A DNA stretch of 64,000 bases from assembly GCA_024699855.1 (NCBI GenBank), contig JAMPIQ010000001.1, positions 3,720,001 to 3,784,000 on the forward strand. The letters run 5' to 3'. The notes under the pieces were generated by a model. The model did no database searches and was not told the origin of the DNA. It was given only the letters and a program-made list of their open reading frames with translations. The translations under genes were made by a program, and so were the position numbers. Every line of letters starts with the position of its first letter. Within the stretch, counting starts at the first letter, position 1. This document shows, one piece after another, positions 11,601-22,683 of this stretch. This DNA is from Aphelenchoides besseyi (taxonomy: Eukaryota; Nematoda; Chromadorea; Rhabditida; Aphelenchoididae).

Positions 11601-13443
11601 GGAGCTGGTGGATGAATTGCACTAAAACCAGGAACATTATCACCCGGAGGTTTTGTCGCCAGTGTTCGAAAGAGACGTTCATCTTCATTTTCTGTTTCCA
11701 CTTCATTTGCATAATCAACATTAACTCCACTCGGTAATAGAAACGAGCCCGAAGGTCGACCAGGATCGGAAGGCGGTGCGGCGGGTGCAATTGGTCGACG
11801 TTCGGAAGGTGGTGACGCCGATTTCTCGGGTGTTAACGTGGCTAATGGCTCATGATTCGGCCACGCAACTAAAGTTTGCGGAATTGTTCGTGGAGTTGAA
11901 ATTGGAACAAGCAAAGCAGCATTACCACCTCTTTTTGGTGCAACAAAAAGTGAAACATCGTCTTTGGGATTCGGAAATACGATTTGTTCTTCCGAAGATG
12001 GTGGTCGTGTTTCTCCACGATCACGTTCAGCACTCACTAAAGTCGGCGGAGCAACGGGTGGTAGGCGGGAAGATTGGGGAAGATCGATTTGATTCTCTTC
12101 TGTAGAATCCGAGTTTCCACTCCCTTCCGTTTTATCATCAATAGGCAAAACAAGTCTTGGACTGATTTCATAGACCCGCGGTAAATCAACATCGTCGGGT
12201 GTCTCTTGCGGCATTAGAATTTCGTTTGATGTCAGTGTCGAGTCAACTGGTCCCGGACGGCGTTTAGACAACGGAGTAAACGATGAGGGATTAGTGACCA
12301 CATCGCCATTGTCTCGTACGTTAATATCACCACGCTTCAAAATTATCATGTATTTTGAAATGGTTACCGATAAATTACCTGCATTTCGTGCATATAAAGT
12401 TTCATAGTTGGGACCTCCGGCTCTTCAGCTGATCCTTCGGGAGTAACCGGAATGCTTGTTGTTGTGATGCGAGTATGCGAAACTTCCGATGGTAATTGAC
12501 CACCGTTTGGTGTTGAAAAAGCTTGTTTCAGACCATCGGTAACCAAGAACGGTTCTTCGGTTTGTGTTTCTGTTTCCCCTCCAGGTCCCGGCGCCAACAT
12601 TGCTCTAACTCTAAAAACATCAAATAGACGGTTAAATATGCTAATATTCTAGAAACGTACGCCCAATCTGGAGGAGGTGGATCGGGAACATTCGTCTCGT
12701 CTTCGTTTTCAATATCATTGGTTGGCGCGCTTGGTGATGTCGGCGTTGTGGTTCGTCCGCGATTATCGTTGAGAAGTTCCTGTTCTCGAAAATGTTGAAA
12801 ACGACCTTCAGCTGAGGTTTGAGTGTACAAATTCGTAGATGAAGTCTCTCTAGTTGTTCGATGCAGATCGTAACCGCCTTCGTAATCATCCGACTGAACA
12901 TCAGCCGTTTGTGCTTCAGTATGAGCGTTGGAGTCTTCATTCAATGCGATTGTCGGCAGTGGAGGATAAGATACGTGCAAGTCGTCAGATGTTGTTGCTT
13001 GATCAAAAATCGATTCGTTGATTCGTCGATATGTGTCACCAAAATTGTCGTATGGTCGTCTTTCGATACCACGATCGTCGCTCTCTAAAGGCAACGGTTT
13101 CAAGCGAAGTTCCTTCTAAATTTCGATCAATTGGTTAAAAAGTTTTTCAAGTCACCTTCTCAATTTCAACGTCCAAATCCACTGGTTTCTTGGATCTAAA
13201 CACAAGATAAACTTCAGTAAAAGTGCTCAAATTACTCGAAATCTTTTGACGGCTGGAGCGGATAAAAGCCATCAATTGGCGTTAGAACTTCTTTTCCTTT
13301 TTCTTTGGAAAGCTGAGCAGTTGCAACACCTGAAGAACAAAATGAATTAAACGAATCGATTCGAACTCACCGAACAAAAGTCTTCGATTTGTAATGTCTT
13401 CAATGGCGACAGTCAAGAGGAATTGAAAGGAAATCCAAAGCAT
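8611..13443 (-). CDS. Large secreted PAN/Apple-domain protein with Pro/Thr/Ser-rich linker
   Basis: About fifteen exons run from an ATG at 13443 (hydrophobic leader MLWISFQFLLTVAI) to a TGA at 8611-8613. The product is of the order of 1,390 residues. The N-terminal half is low-complexity, acidic and rich in Pro, Thr and Ser (exons around 13.1-11.0 kb, including one long exon ending near 11.06 kb), mucin-like. The C-terminal half contains several Cys-rich PAN/Apple-type modules: EEQCVNFCGHHPFCRALVYS near 10.3 kb, ETECVFSCLVNLARGHIPYEC near 9.8 kb, and IECLELCFTDYIATRECRS near 9.35 kb. A basic C-terminal tail follows. PAN modules mediate protein or carbohydrate binding in extracellular matrix and cuticle proteins of nematodes. 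I see no ZP domain and no transmembrane anchor. The number of PAN modules (three or four) is a by-eye estimate. Confidence 0.8.
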
Positions 13444-16400
13444 CGGCAGAAGAGACGGGTGAATGAACGTTGGCCTCAAGTTGATCATCTCGTCGAGTTG
13501 GCGGCGGCCAAACCGCTGGATTGTGGAAGGTAAACGAAAATAATGTCGCCACGGAGATGACAAACGGATGTCCGACGTGCAGGAGGATGAAGTGGTGATG
13601 CCACTGAAGTGATTGAAAATCAAAATCTCGGAATTGAAAGTGGGGATCTCGTTTTCTCGAAAAGGCTTCAGAAGTCGAAGTTACAAAAGGAAAATGAGAA
13701 GCGAAAACGCGCTCTTGCGCAATTGAGTGCCGACTTGAACGAAAATGACTGCTCGCGACATTTTTCATAATTCGAACGGTTCGAAATTTTTCTCCAATTT
13801 TCGATTTTTTCATCGGCGGTTTGCTCTCCGAACTGTCGACGAACGAAACGGAAAATTTCATTAAAATTCGCCATTCGGTTCGGCGCCGTGTTGATCACAT
13901 TGAGAGTCATGGCATCAATGAAAGATATCGGGCGCCACATTCAAATTCACCACTCGCAACGATCGCAAAACAAAGAACGAGTGAATACAAAGACGACGAG
14001 TAGCATCTTGCGGATCGATTTGCTTCGTATGCAAAGATGAATAAACAGTCGCTAATTTGTACAATTAGTCAAATCCAACGACCATCCATAGTGTGAATGT
14101 CGTAACGGCGAAAAGAAGTCCGTAACTCCTTCGGTGGTCATTTGCGAGTTACGATCCACTTTCGCCCCGAAATCGGTTTTTGTTTTGCACTTGAGTGTGT
14201 CGTACGATGGAATTGAAATGAAATTGACTCCGAAGAAAGTGAACGCAATCCCACCAAACAATAACACGAATCGGCAGTAACCGAAAGAGAATTAACAAAG
14301 TGGTCATTCTTTTCTTTGGTTCCACAAAATTGTTCGTCGTGACTCGAAAACGAGATTTGTTTTCAAATTAACGGTCATTTGCTCCAACATCCACATCCAT
14401 CAAACAGCGAAGCAATACCAAAAGAGTGTGTTAAGTGTTTTGTGAATAGAAAGATTGTTGATAAGATAGTTGAACTTGGCATGCTTCTAATTACATCATC
14501 TAACAGTCAGGAAACAATGGGATTTTGAGAAAGGCAACTTTGAGCCGTTGGTTTCGAAATGCCATTGCTCTTAGTTACAATAAGTTTTTTTGACTGTTGC
14601 TTCAATTAACAAAGTCTTTGTTCGTTGGTTTCTTGGAGTGCTGACAATGGGACTACGATGCAAAGACATGACTTTTGCTTTCCGGTCTCCATGTTTGTGG
14701 TCGAACTAAAATAAGAACATACGGTTTAATCGAATAGAAGGGCAACTCCAAGTCAGTCAAATTCGTAGACCTTAATCCAAGGGCATAAAGTAAGTAGCCA
14801 ACAGGTCAATGGTTAACAAGCAAAAGGGATTAACCGTACGCGTTTTGCAATCTTATTCTTGTTCGCAAATACACGAGTGTCTGTAGTGTACAGTGAGTGT
14901 ACACGAATCATTTGGATGTTGAACCACGTGTTGTCGTCAGTTAGTTTGGCTGTTTTTAGAGAGTCCAAAAGAGGCAAATTTAAGGGCTGAAGTTTTGCTC
15001 TACGTCAATTTTGGCTTATTACATTTTAAAAGCCGCGGGAATAGGGCGGCCAACGGGTCGAATTTCTGCGTTTAGTGTGACGTGTTTGTTTGCATCCACA
15101 GGCAACTAACAGGACTTGAGCTTATTATCAAAGAAATTGGAGAACTATTTCGCCCGCGGTTGATAATTTAGACGATTACCGTAGATGCGCGCAGTCTGAT
15201 AATAAGGATGGTGATTATTACGAAATTTGATCTGTCGCTAATAAATGAGACCTTCGGTGCTGTTTTCCATTTTAATCACAACACGATGAATCAACGACCT
15301 TTTGTAAGTTACGACCGCTCCAACCATCACTTTTACTCACCGTTCCTGCGCACGGATGGCTCACTTAAACGTTTTCTTTTTGTTTGTCTAAAAACCGCAG
15401 AACGCGGTGTGCACGCGATTTATTCTTTTCGTTCAACTTTTTTTGATTGAAAAACTCCAAAGGATGAGAAGTACATGCTTGTTTCCTGACGTCTAATTAC
15501 GTTAAATGTCGACCCTCACTTTTTCGTCTGTCCTTTTGCTATGACGCAGTCTTGGCTATGATAGTCGGGACAACAAGTCGCTTCTTCAAAACCGAATTAC
15601 CGCGCCTTTCTTTCCTCAAACTATCGAACGCCTTTTGGACGTGTGTTTTCAACAGTCTTCCACATCTCAACCATTTCTTCCTCTAAACGTACTCACTTAA
15701 ATTGCCAACAACCGCACCCCAGGAGCTCTTCACGTTAAGCTTCCAAGCCGATGATGCCGAGGGTCGGCGTTTGAGAAGACAGCAACGAAGGAAGTGGTTC
15801 GGTAGAAATTTGACGTACGTACAGACCTTTCCACCACTCACTTGTCTTTCGAATTTGGTCTTCTTCTTCCGCGCATCATCTCTTGGACCAAATTAACGTT
15901 GTCTCGTGGTTGAAAAAAGATGCAAAATGAAATTTCGTCCCGGACCTCTTCTTCCTCGATTCTTTTTCGTTTTTTCACGAGCTGCCCGTTGGCTGTTTAG
16001 CCACAACGGTGAAAATTTCAGTCGTTCGTTTCATCCGCGTAGTCCCAACTGAAAGGTAAAGACGAGACTACGAAGCCAGCGCTCCTCTACAACGTTGCTT
16101 AGACTTCCCGGCTTGTCCGTCGCACTCACGAGCAGCCCCCGTGAGTTGGTTTTTTTGCCGCACGATGCCTGAGGCTTTTGGTCGGACTCGTGAATTGTGT
16201 GTATTTGCTGCCGCCAAGCGATCCGGAGGTTTTTAGCGCATTACGTAACAAACACATCGCTGTCATTTGGTCACAAAAAAGAAAATGGAATCGCTCGTCT
16301 TTTCTGGTCGATTGAAATCAACGATCATCGCGGATTTTCTCAACCTGTCGCTGCGATGTCACGACCTTCGGTTCGCACTTCTCGTCTAAAGCGAGTGATT

Positions 16401-17640
16401 ACGTCGATTGAAAGCTAAACTTTTGGGATCGCGTCTCATTGAGTGTGATCGGTTTTTGAATTCCAAGCCGATGATCATGTAAATGTTATTTTCTCGCCCC
16501 ATTGACCTTCGGCTTTCGTTCGATGAATGATGGGAAGGTTCGTTGATAATCCCCGTGCATTTGGTTAGTTTTTATTACGCCAAATACACAAATCGCGCTG
16601 ATTCACGACCGTCGCCTCGTCTTACCGCCCGAAGGCAAATTCGTTTTGCTCAATCCCACGCATCGAAGTCTAACGGTCGTTTTCCACTCATTTTAAGAAA
16701 ATTTGTTTAAACGAACTACATTTTGCTTGTACGGTTTGTGGGGTCTGTCTCTGGAGTTGTCCGTGAACAGATTAGTTTTTGTCGTGTCGTTGTGTTTTAT
16801 TGAAATTAATACACTAGTGACATTCGACGGGACTAATCGTCACGCTCCAATAACCTTACGGTTGAAGTCCTATGAGTCGTGTTTTCAACTGCGCTTGAGT
16901 TTTACGAGTCGAGCAAACGACAAGACGCAACGTTTAAGGAGTTGGTCCCCGACTATTCAATGCAAAATCACCGACGGAAGTTCCCTCCTTCTTCTTCCTC
17001 ATAATCCCCGTGGCCAATTTTTTTCATCGTCAAATTCGTCCGCTCTTTTCGTAACCGTCAACGTCTTTTGCGCCATTGTCCGCATTCAAGTCGTTGCCGT
17101 ATGGATTGTTGTGGTGCCGTTCGTTGGCCGATTGTCAAATTGAATTTTGTTTTGACGGCCAGCTCCATTACGTGGTCAAATAGCATCGATTGAACGTCAT
17201 TAACAGAATGATTGTAATTTGAGATACTTCGCATATTTTGTTCATTTGCACCGGAAAGGTCGAAGACCATCGAACCCAAAAGACCGAACAGATTCTGTCG
17301 CTCTATTCGGTTTGTTCATTATTCTTTCGTCGAGAGGCTGAAGGGGTGTCGACAGACCGCCCGAAACAATAAGCACTTTGGGCTTCCGTTTCTCGACGTT
17401 CCGATTTTGGCCAACTCACTCTCGGCGTCCTTATCGACGGCAGACGTCGCGTTTCTTTAACTTTGGACGACTAATGCGATTTTGACGATTGACGATCGGG
17501 CGATTCACGTTGATCGCTATTTGCTCAAAACAACAACCTAACCTCTTTCTCTAACCAATGCTATTTCTGTTCGAAAAATGTATTCGTTGGCGTGAAGTAT
17601 AAACTTGAAGTTTCTTTGGGTTAACAGAACAGTTTCTAGA
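13444..17640. other. 4.2 kb gene-poor divergent intergenic region
   Basis: This lies between the PAN gene (-) and the GEF2 gene (+), so it holds both promoters. ORFs of 60-150 codons occur on both strands (for example 15208-15450, 16703-17143), but none shows a recognisable domain, exon structure or signal peptide. No repeat, tRNA or TIR was recognised. Confidence 0.45.
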
Positions 17641-19420
17641 ATGGACGAAGCCGCGTCAACTCAGTCCTTACCGTCCCCATCGACTCCCGATGTGCTGGAG
17701 AACGGTTCGTCTTCTCAACATTCGATAACCAACGTTGATACACCGCCGCCAAAAGATTCGCCCGGATCAACGGCGAGTTCACCGGTCAACGATGACAAAC
17801 CGACGATTCCACAGAACCCCGAAGATTTGGCCCGACTCAAAAGACAGTGAGTATCATGTTAATCGATTAAAACGATTTCATTTGTAGATACGTCCTAACT
17901 GAATTGGTTGAAACCGAACGCGATTATGTCAAAGATCTTACTTCGGTTGTTGACGGCTACATTGCCAATCTCGAATCGATGGAACTGCCCGAAGATTTGC
18001 AAGGAAAGGATAAGATCATTTTTGCAAACATTTCACAAATTCTGGACTTTCATCGAACGTAAGTTCAGACATTCGCGTATCGACATTACACTTCCAATTT
18101 CTAGGACTTTCATAAAAGAAATCGAAAAATGCCTTGAAAATTACGAAGCAGCGGGTAATGCATTTGTTAAACACGTATGTTACTTCTAATGAGAACACTA
18201 ATCAGTTCGGTTTCAGGAACGACGGTTGCACACCTATTACGTTAAATACTGTCAAAATAAACCCAAATCAGATTTTCTTGTTTCCCAAGAAGCTTTCGAA
18301 CAGGTGGATTACTCAGTTTATTGTGACATTTGTTGACTTCAATATTTGCAGTTTTTTGCCGACACTAAACAGAAACTGGGTCATAGGGTAGCACTGAGCG
18401 ATCTGTTGATCAAGCCCGTACAACGAATAATGAAATACCAGTTGATGTTGAAAGACATCTTAAAATACACAGAAAAAGCTAATGAACGAACGGATGCACT
18501 GCTAAAGGCTCTTGATGTGATGCATGTGGTACCGAAAGCTTGTGATGATGTGAGTAGGCATTAATTACTTCGAATGCTAATTTGTTTCATTACAGATGAT
18601 GCAAGTTGGACGTTTGCAAAACTTTGAAGGCAACTTAAGTGCACAAGGTCGACTAATTCATCAGGTAGGAAAAGAACACTGAAACTCGAAAACAATCGCA
18701 GTTTTCAGGGTACTTTGTTGATTTCCGACGGAGGTGCGACTCAGCCGTTTAAGGGTAAAGAACGGCGGATATTTTTGTTTGAACAATCGGCAATTATTGC
18801 CGATTGTATACTACCACGAAAAGAATACGCGAATCCAACTTACATCTTCAAAAATCAAATTATGGTCAACAAAATGGTTTTGGAGGAAAATGTTCCCGAC
18901 GAACCGTTGCGTTTCGTTCTCACATCCAACGATCCAATCCAACCGGCGGCCTTCGTCGCTCAAGCAACATCGCCGGAGAGTCGAGAAGAATGGCTGGGCA
19001 AACTTAGTGCTCAGCTCGACCAACAGAAAACCTTCCTTGCTGCTCTCGTCGATCCGAAAAGATATCAGAACCAACTATCCAACATGACAATGTACGTTTA
19101 TTTGACCAACTCGAAAGTTTCATCAGCTCATTTGCAGTAACGATGTTAAGAAATCGGCGAACAGTGCCAACTCGAACAGCGCACCAACTTCCGCTTCTCC
19201 GGCTCATAGTAATTCGCCGTTAAGGCAGGGGAGTGCTGGATCGACAAAATCGTCAAAAGGATTTTTCGGAGGATTTGGTGAGTCGTTAAAATGCGACGGT
19301 TGTATTATAATTTAATTATTTGTACACACTCATTACTTCGCATCTCGCTTATTCTATTCAAACTTAAAAACTAATCAAACGACAATTGCAGTTTCCGTGT
19401 TGTCTGGAAAATCCAAGTGA
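17641..19420 (+). CDS. Stand-alone Trio/UNC-73 GEF2 module (DH2-PH2)
   Basis: About nine exons encode roughly 450 residues. The start is taken at 17641, with a Ser/Pro-rich N-terminus of about 70 residues. A Dbl-homology domain follows: [15 protein letters not shown] (CR1), [40 protein letters not shown] (CR3) and the [15 protein letters not shown] linker. A PH domain ([42 protein letters not shown]) comes next, then a Ser/Asn-rich tail ending at 19420. This matches the second GEF unit of Trio/Kalirin, which activates RhoA-type GTPases. No spectrin, SH3, Ig or kinase domain is present. The spectrin-DH1-PH1 half lies at 45.4-50.7 kb on the opposite strand. In C. elegans, GEF2-only isoforms come from internal promoters of one gene; here the modules are physically separate. 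Confidence 0.9.
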
Positions 19421-20209
19421 TGGTCGAATCGTGGTTTTGTCTTCAATTCACTCAATAACATGTCCAGTGTCTTCTTTGTGTGCAGTATCTGCTGCATAAC
19501 CTGAAAACAGTTTGGCTTAACATTAGTATTTTTGTTCATTTTCTGTTGCGTATTCACTGCGCAGTGTGATTTGCAATATTCGTTTTCAACTACTAGACTT
19601 GCTCGATAGTTTTTTCTTCATTCGTCATATTGCAACACACGTTCACAGGTCTTTCTGCCCAGTTGAAACGAAATTCGACGATAAATCGGGACTTTTGCCT
19701 TACAACCCGGTTACTGTTTAGGCCAATTCGTTAGTACACACATTCTTCCGGTTTCTATAGAGTTTTTTGATGTGATTGAAACACTAATAATATTATATTT
19801 GCATGTTCACAGATACTCTAGTGGCCTTGTTACGAACAGAAACTCTTGTTCATACGCAATTCCTTTAACCATTTGTCATAATTAAGTTTTACGGTCTATA
19901 ATTCTCACATCGAACCAATTCGTAACGATCAACAGTTGGTCGGATCAACACTTTTCTTTTTGCCTTGTACATTCTCGTTGTCCTCCTTCCAATCTTAATG
20001 CGTGTGTGAGTGTGTAGTATGTTGTGCGACATACTAAATTATTCCGCTTCTTCCTCTTCTGCTGGTTATTGTTTTTGAGAACAAATTGTACTTTCTAGTA
20101 AAATCATGTTACTATCACCTACTGAACTATATTACACACCAATAAACTATGAGTTCGAGAAAAAACATTAGGCCCAAGCGACTTATACTGAAGCCGAATC
20201 TGCAATAAA
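19421..20209. other. 3' flank of the GEF2 gene
   Basis: AT-rich and without exons. AATAAA-type signals occur near 20142 and 20203. Nothing else was recognised. Confidence 0.4.
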
Positions 20210-20487
20210 ATTTCGAACACGAAGTTTTCGAGCACGGTTTTTGGGATTCTGTTAAAGTTTTTGCGCCGTTAACAGACCAACAAAACCCAACAGTCTGTTT
20301 AGTTAAGAATATTGTTCATCGCGAGATCTTCAAACGCCTGTAAGCAACTAAACATTGAAAGTTCGTGAAGAACCTGAATAAAATCTGTTAGACTACGTTA
20401 ACCTAAACAACAAGTCCATGGCCTTTAGGCCATAGCACCAATCTGCTCCACTTCATCGACGGTCAACGACGGATAACGACAAAAACA
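20210..20487 (+). mobile_element. Helitron 3'-end fragment (copy A)
   Basis: The segment matches the end of the full Helitron at 27.80-28.11 kb. It begins inside the C-terminal helicase coding sequence (EVFEHG-like, then WDSVKVFA-like, with the motif VI part deleted), passes the helicase stop and continues through the same noncoding tail. That tail includes the shared blocks agaccaacaaaacccaaca and catcgcgagatctt, and ends at the same splice-donor-like gtaag. It is truncated on the left and lies about 2.5 kb upstream of the full element in the same orientation. Downstream sequence is Argonaute-like in both copies. Confidence 0.75.
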
Positions 20488-20509
20488 AGGTAAGTAGTAT
20501 GTTTCAGTT

Positions 20510-21499
20510 CGATCACTTTGTTTGTTTTCAGGCCCAGTTCATTTGTCTTGTCTTTTCGTTCGAAAATCGCAATGTTTACTATCGGTCGTGTAAGTTATGA
20601 GAACCAACCCTGTCGTCTGAGTCCTTTTGTTTCAGTTTCTCATTGGTTGGACATGTGCATGAACAACCGATTTTCGATGGACGACGCAAATGAAATGGTA
20701 AGTTTTGATTGTTAATCTGTTTGTTTTAGGATGAAATTTTCAGCCCTACTATCTTCTACCAGAAGTTTGCACATGCCAATTGCTGTCTCTCAACAATGTC
20801 TGAATTGAACGTTATCGTTAGTAACCAAAAAGTAAATTTGATGTTTCGATTTTTATGACGAACATAAATAACAGTTGATTACTTCAATTGATAAAATTGA
20901 TTTGTCTTTGTAAATGCGCTGAAATCAAGGCCCTCCGAAGGGGGACTCGACCAACTACTTGTACGGGTTTAACTGAAGGACAATTCGAAAACGCTTACAA
21001 GTTGGTCATTCCAATGATCAAAAACGGAATTTGAGATGCAAACAACGACGAAGACATTCCATTGATTCTAATAGCTTTTCAAAAGATGAACAACGTTCGG
21101 TTGTTCCCGAAAAATAAGTTTGATTGATTGAATAACTTTTATGTTTTTGTTTTACGCTCCACAGATTGCATTGGGTCGTGACTACGAGTACAATGTTCCG
21201 TTTGGAACCACTGTGGACACAACTATCGCTCATACGCTTTTCACTGAGTTCTATCAAATGCCACATTCGGCCCTGAAAGGAACTGGACGAGTTCCTCGTT
21301 ACACCATTCTTTCGGACGAGAGTAACAGTTCCATGGACTTGATTGAAGGTTCACCAACGCATTGCCCTTTAAACATCAGATTGTGAGCCGCGCCACAAGG
21401 TAATTGAACATTCATTTCAAGTCAGAACACACATCTTTTAGTCTTCCAACCCGCGTTTTTGTTGCCGAACGATACGCGCAGGTCTTGTATCTTTGCTAA
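20510..21499 (+). pseudogene. Argonaute (PAZ-end and PIWI C-terminus) relic, copy A
   Basis: The best part is the C-terminal PIWI region. LTEGQFENAYKLVIPMIKNG near 20.97 kb is followed by an in-frame TGA, then DIPLILIAFQKMNNVRLFP. A further exon (from about 21165) encodes YNVPFGTTVDTTIAHTLFTEFY and GTGRVPRYTILSDES. After a frame shift near 21.35 kb come FKHQIVSRATSLPTRVFVAER and a stop at 21497-21499. Upstream, YYLLPEVCTCQ near 20.75 kb resembles the end of a PAZ domain; the MID and most of PIWI are missing. Argonautes bind small RNAs in silencing, and the HQIV...SLPT..V.VA ending resembles nematode WAGO-type proteins. The stop, frameshift and internal deletion make it a pseudogene. It directly follows a Helitron tail. 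Confidence 0.7.
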
Positions 21500-22683
21500 C
21501 AGTTCTTTGTCAAGTTCCTCCTAAACAAAACCTTGTTAAATGAATCAATTTCTTTAAAAACATACCATATACGCGTACTTGAACCAAAAAGCCGGAGAAA
21601 TGATGTTCTTGGGACTGAAAGTAGCTGCTCAGAAGTCGTCAAGCGATGAAATTGCAGTGGCATTGTCGTGCAAGCTACGTTCATTCCAATAAGTCCACGG
21701 GAACCCCAAATACCGCCACCTAAAAATTTTACTTTTAATTTACCAAAAAAGATAACCATTTTTACCTTAGTCACCTCTTGAACTTCGGTGAGTGCCCAAA
21801 ATGAATGGACCCTTTTGTTGAACATTGCCCTCAAAAGTCAAATAAAAATCGCGAACGGAATGAATTGTTCCGGGCAAATAAGAAAGGCTCCCTTGTGTAT
21901 TATCAAATCCAGCTAAAGTAAACGGTTCCGACTTTCGAGCTCGTGCAATCGAAGGTCCATGCTAAAAATGCGCAATAACAACTATTCCATAAAATATGAG
22001 AAATATTTTACCTCGGCAACATCGGATTCGCTCTTGAGCAAAACAAAATCAAGCCCTTCATTAACTTTGATCACGCAAACATCAATTCTGACTTCCTCAT
22101 TGATCTTTTTTTCTACTTTGTAAATTTTCAATGTGTCGCCAATCTTGAACTGAAGATGAGGTCCGTGCCGAAATGTAACGAGGTAGCGCGAATGCAGGCA
22201 AATTACAGTTGCTTTTCCGATGTCGTCGTACAAAAAGAACATCCAATTGATGACAGCCTCGGCCGTTGGGGCAGGATCTGGTGGGACTAAAAAAAAAGAT
22301 TATAAGTATGAAATATGAATCTGAGTTAAATCTTACATGCTGGATAATATGTATTAATTAGGCGGTTGTTCACGGCTCGGTTCATTGGAGTTGCTGGCCG
22401 AGTGGGAACATTTCGACGAAGAACTGCAAATTTGACCAGTCATTTGGCAACAAAAAGGCAGTTCCGGTTTCGTTCACCCTAAATTGATTCAAGCACAATT
22501 AAAAGTAATCCGAAATGAAACTTACTCGCATCCTTTTCGTCGTCCATTCACTTCATAGCTTAGAGAAACAACGGCTTCCGGTGCAAGAAGAAATTGGCTC
22601 TTTACTGTGCTTTGAGTTAAGGTATTGGTCGATAAATCAACTTCCACCTCCTTGTTTGCCATTTTCATTCGAATCGAAGCCAT
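21422..22683 (-). pseudogene. Trypsin-like serine peptidase pseudogene
   Basis: Starting at ATG 22683 (minus), the reading runs through several short exons to a chymotrypsin-fold-like core. Visible are a CLHSRYLVTF segment (possible catalytic His), NEGLDFVLLKSES (Asp) and SSRGD-stop-GGGIWGSRGLIGMNV, which corresponds to the GDSGG motif with the Ser codon replaced by TAA at 21767-21769. Further damage includes a frame change near 22.43 kb, another near 21.67 kb and an in-frame TGA just after it. The far 3' exon (about 21.42-21.52 kb) is uncertain and overlaps the last Argonaute-like exon on the other strand. The gene is head-to-head with the Helitron ORF (36 bp between ATGs), so it may be Helitron cargo or a host gene beside the insertion. 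Confidence 0.6.

Noticed and set aside
14000..17600. Several ORFs of 60-150 codons in the gene-poor region
   Set aside because: No domain, signal peptide or consistent splice structure. Such lengths are expected by chance, and many start at non-ATG codons.
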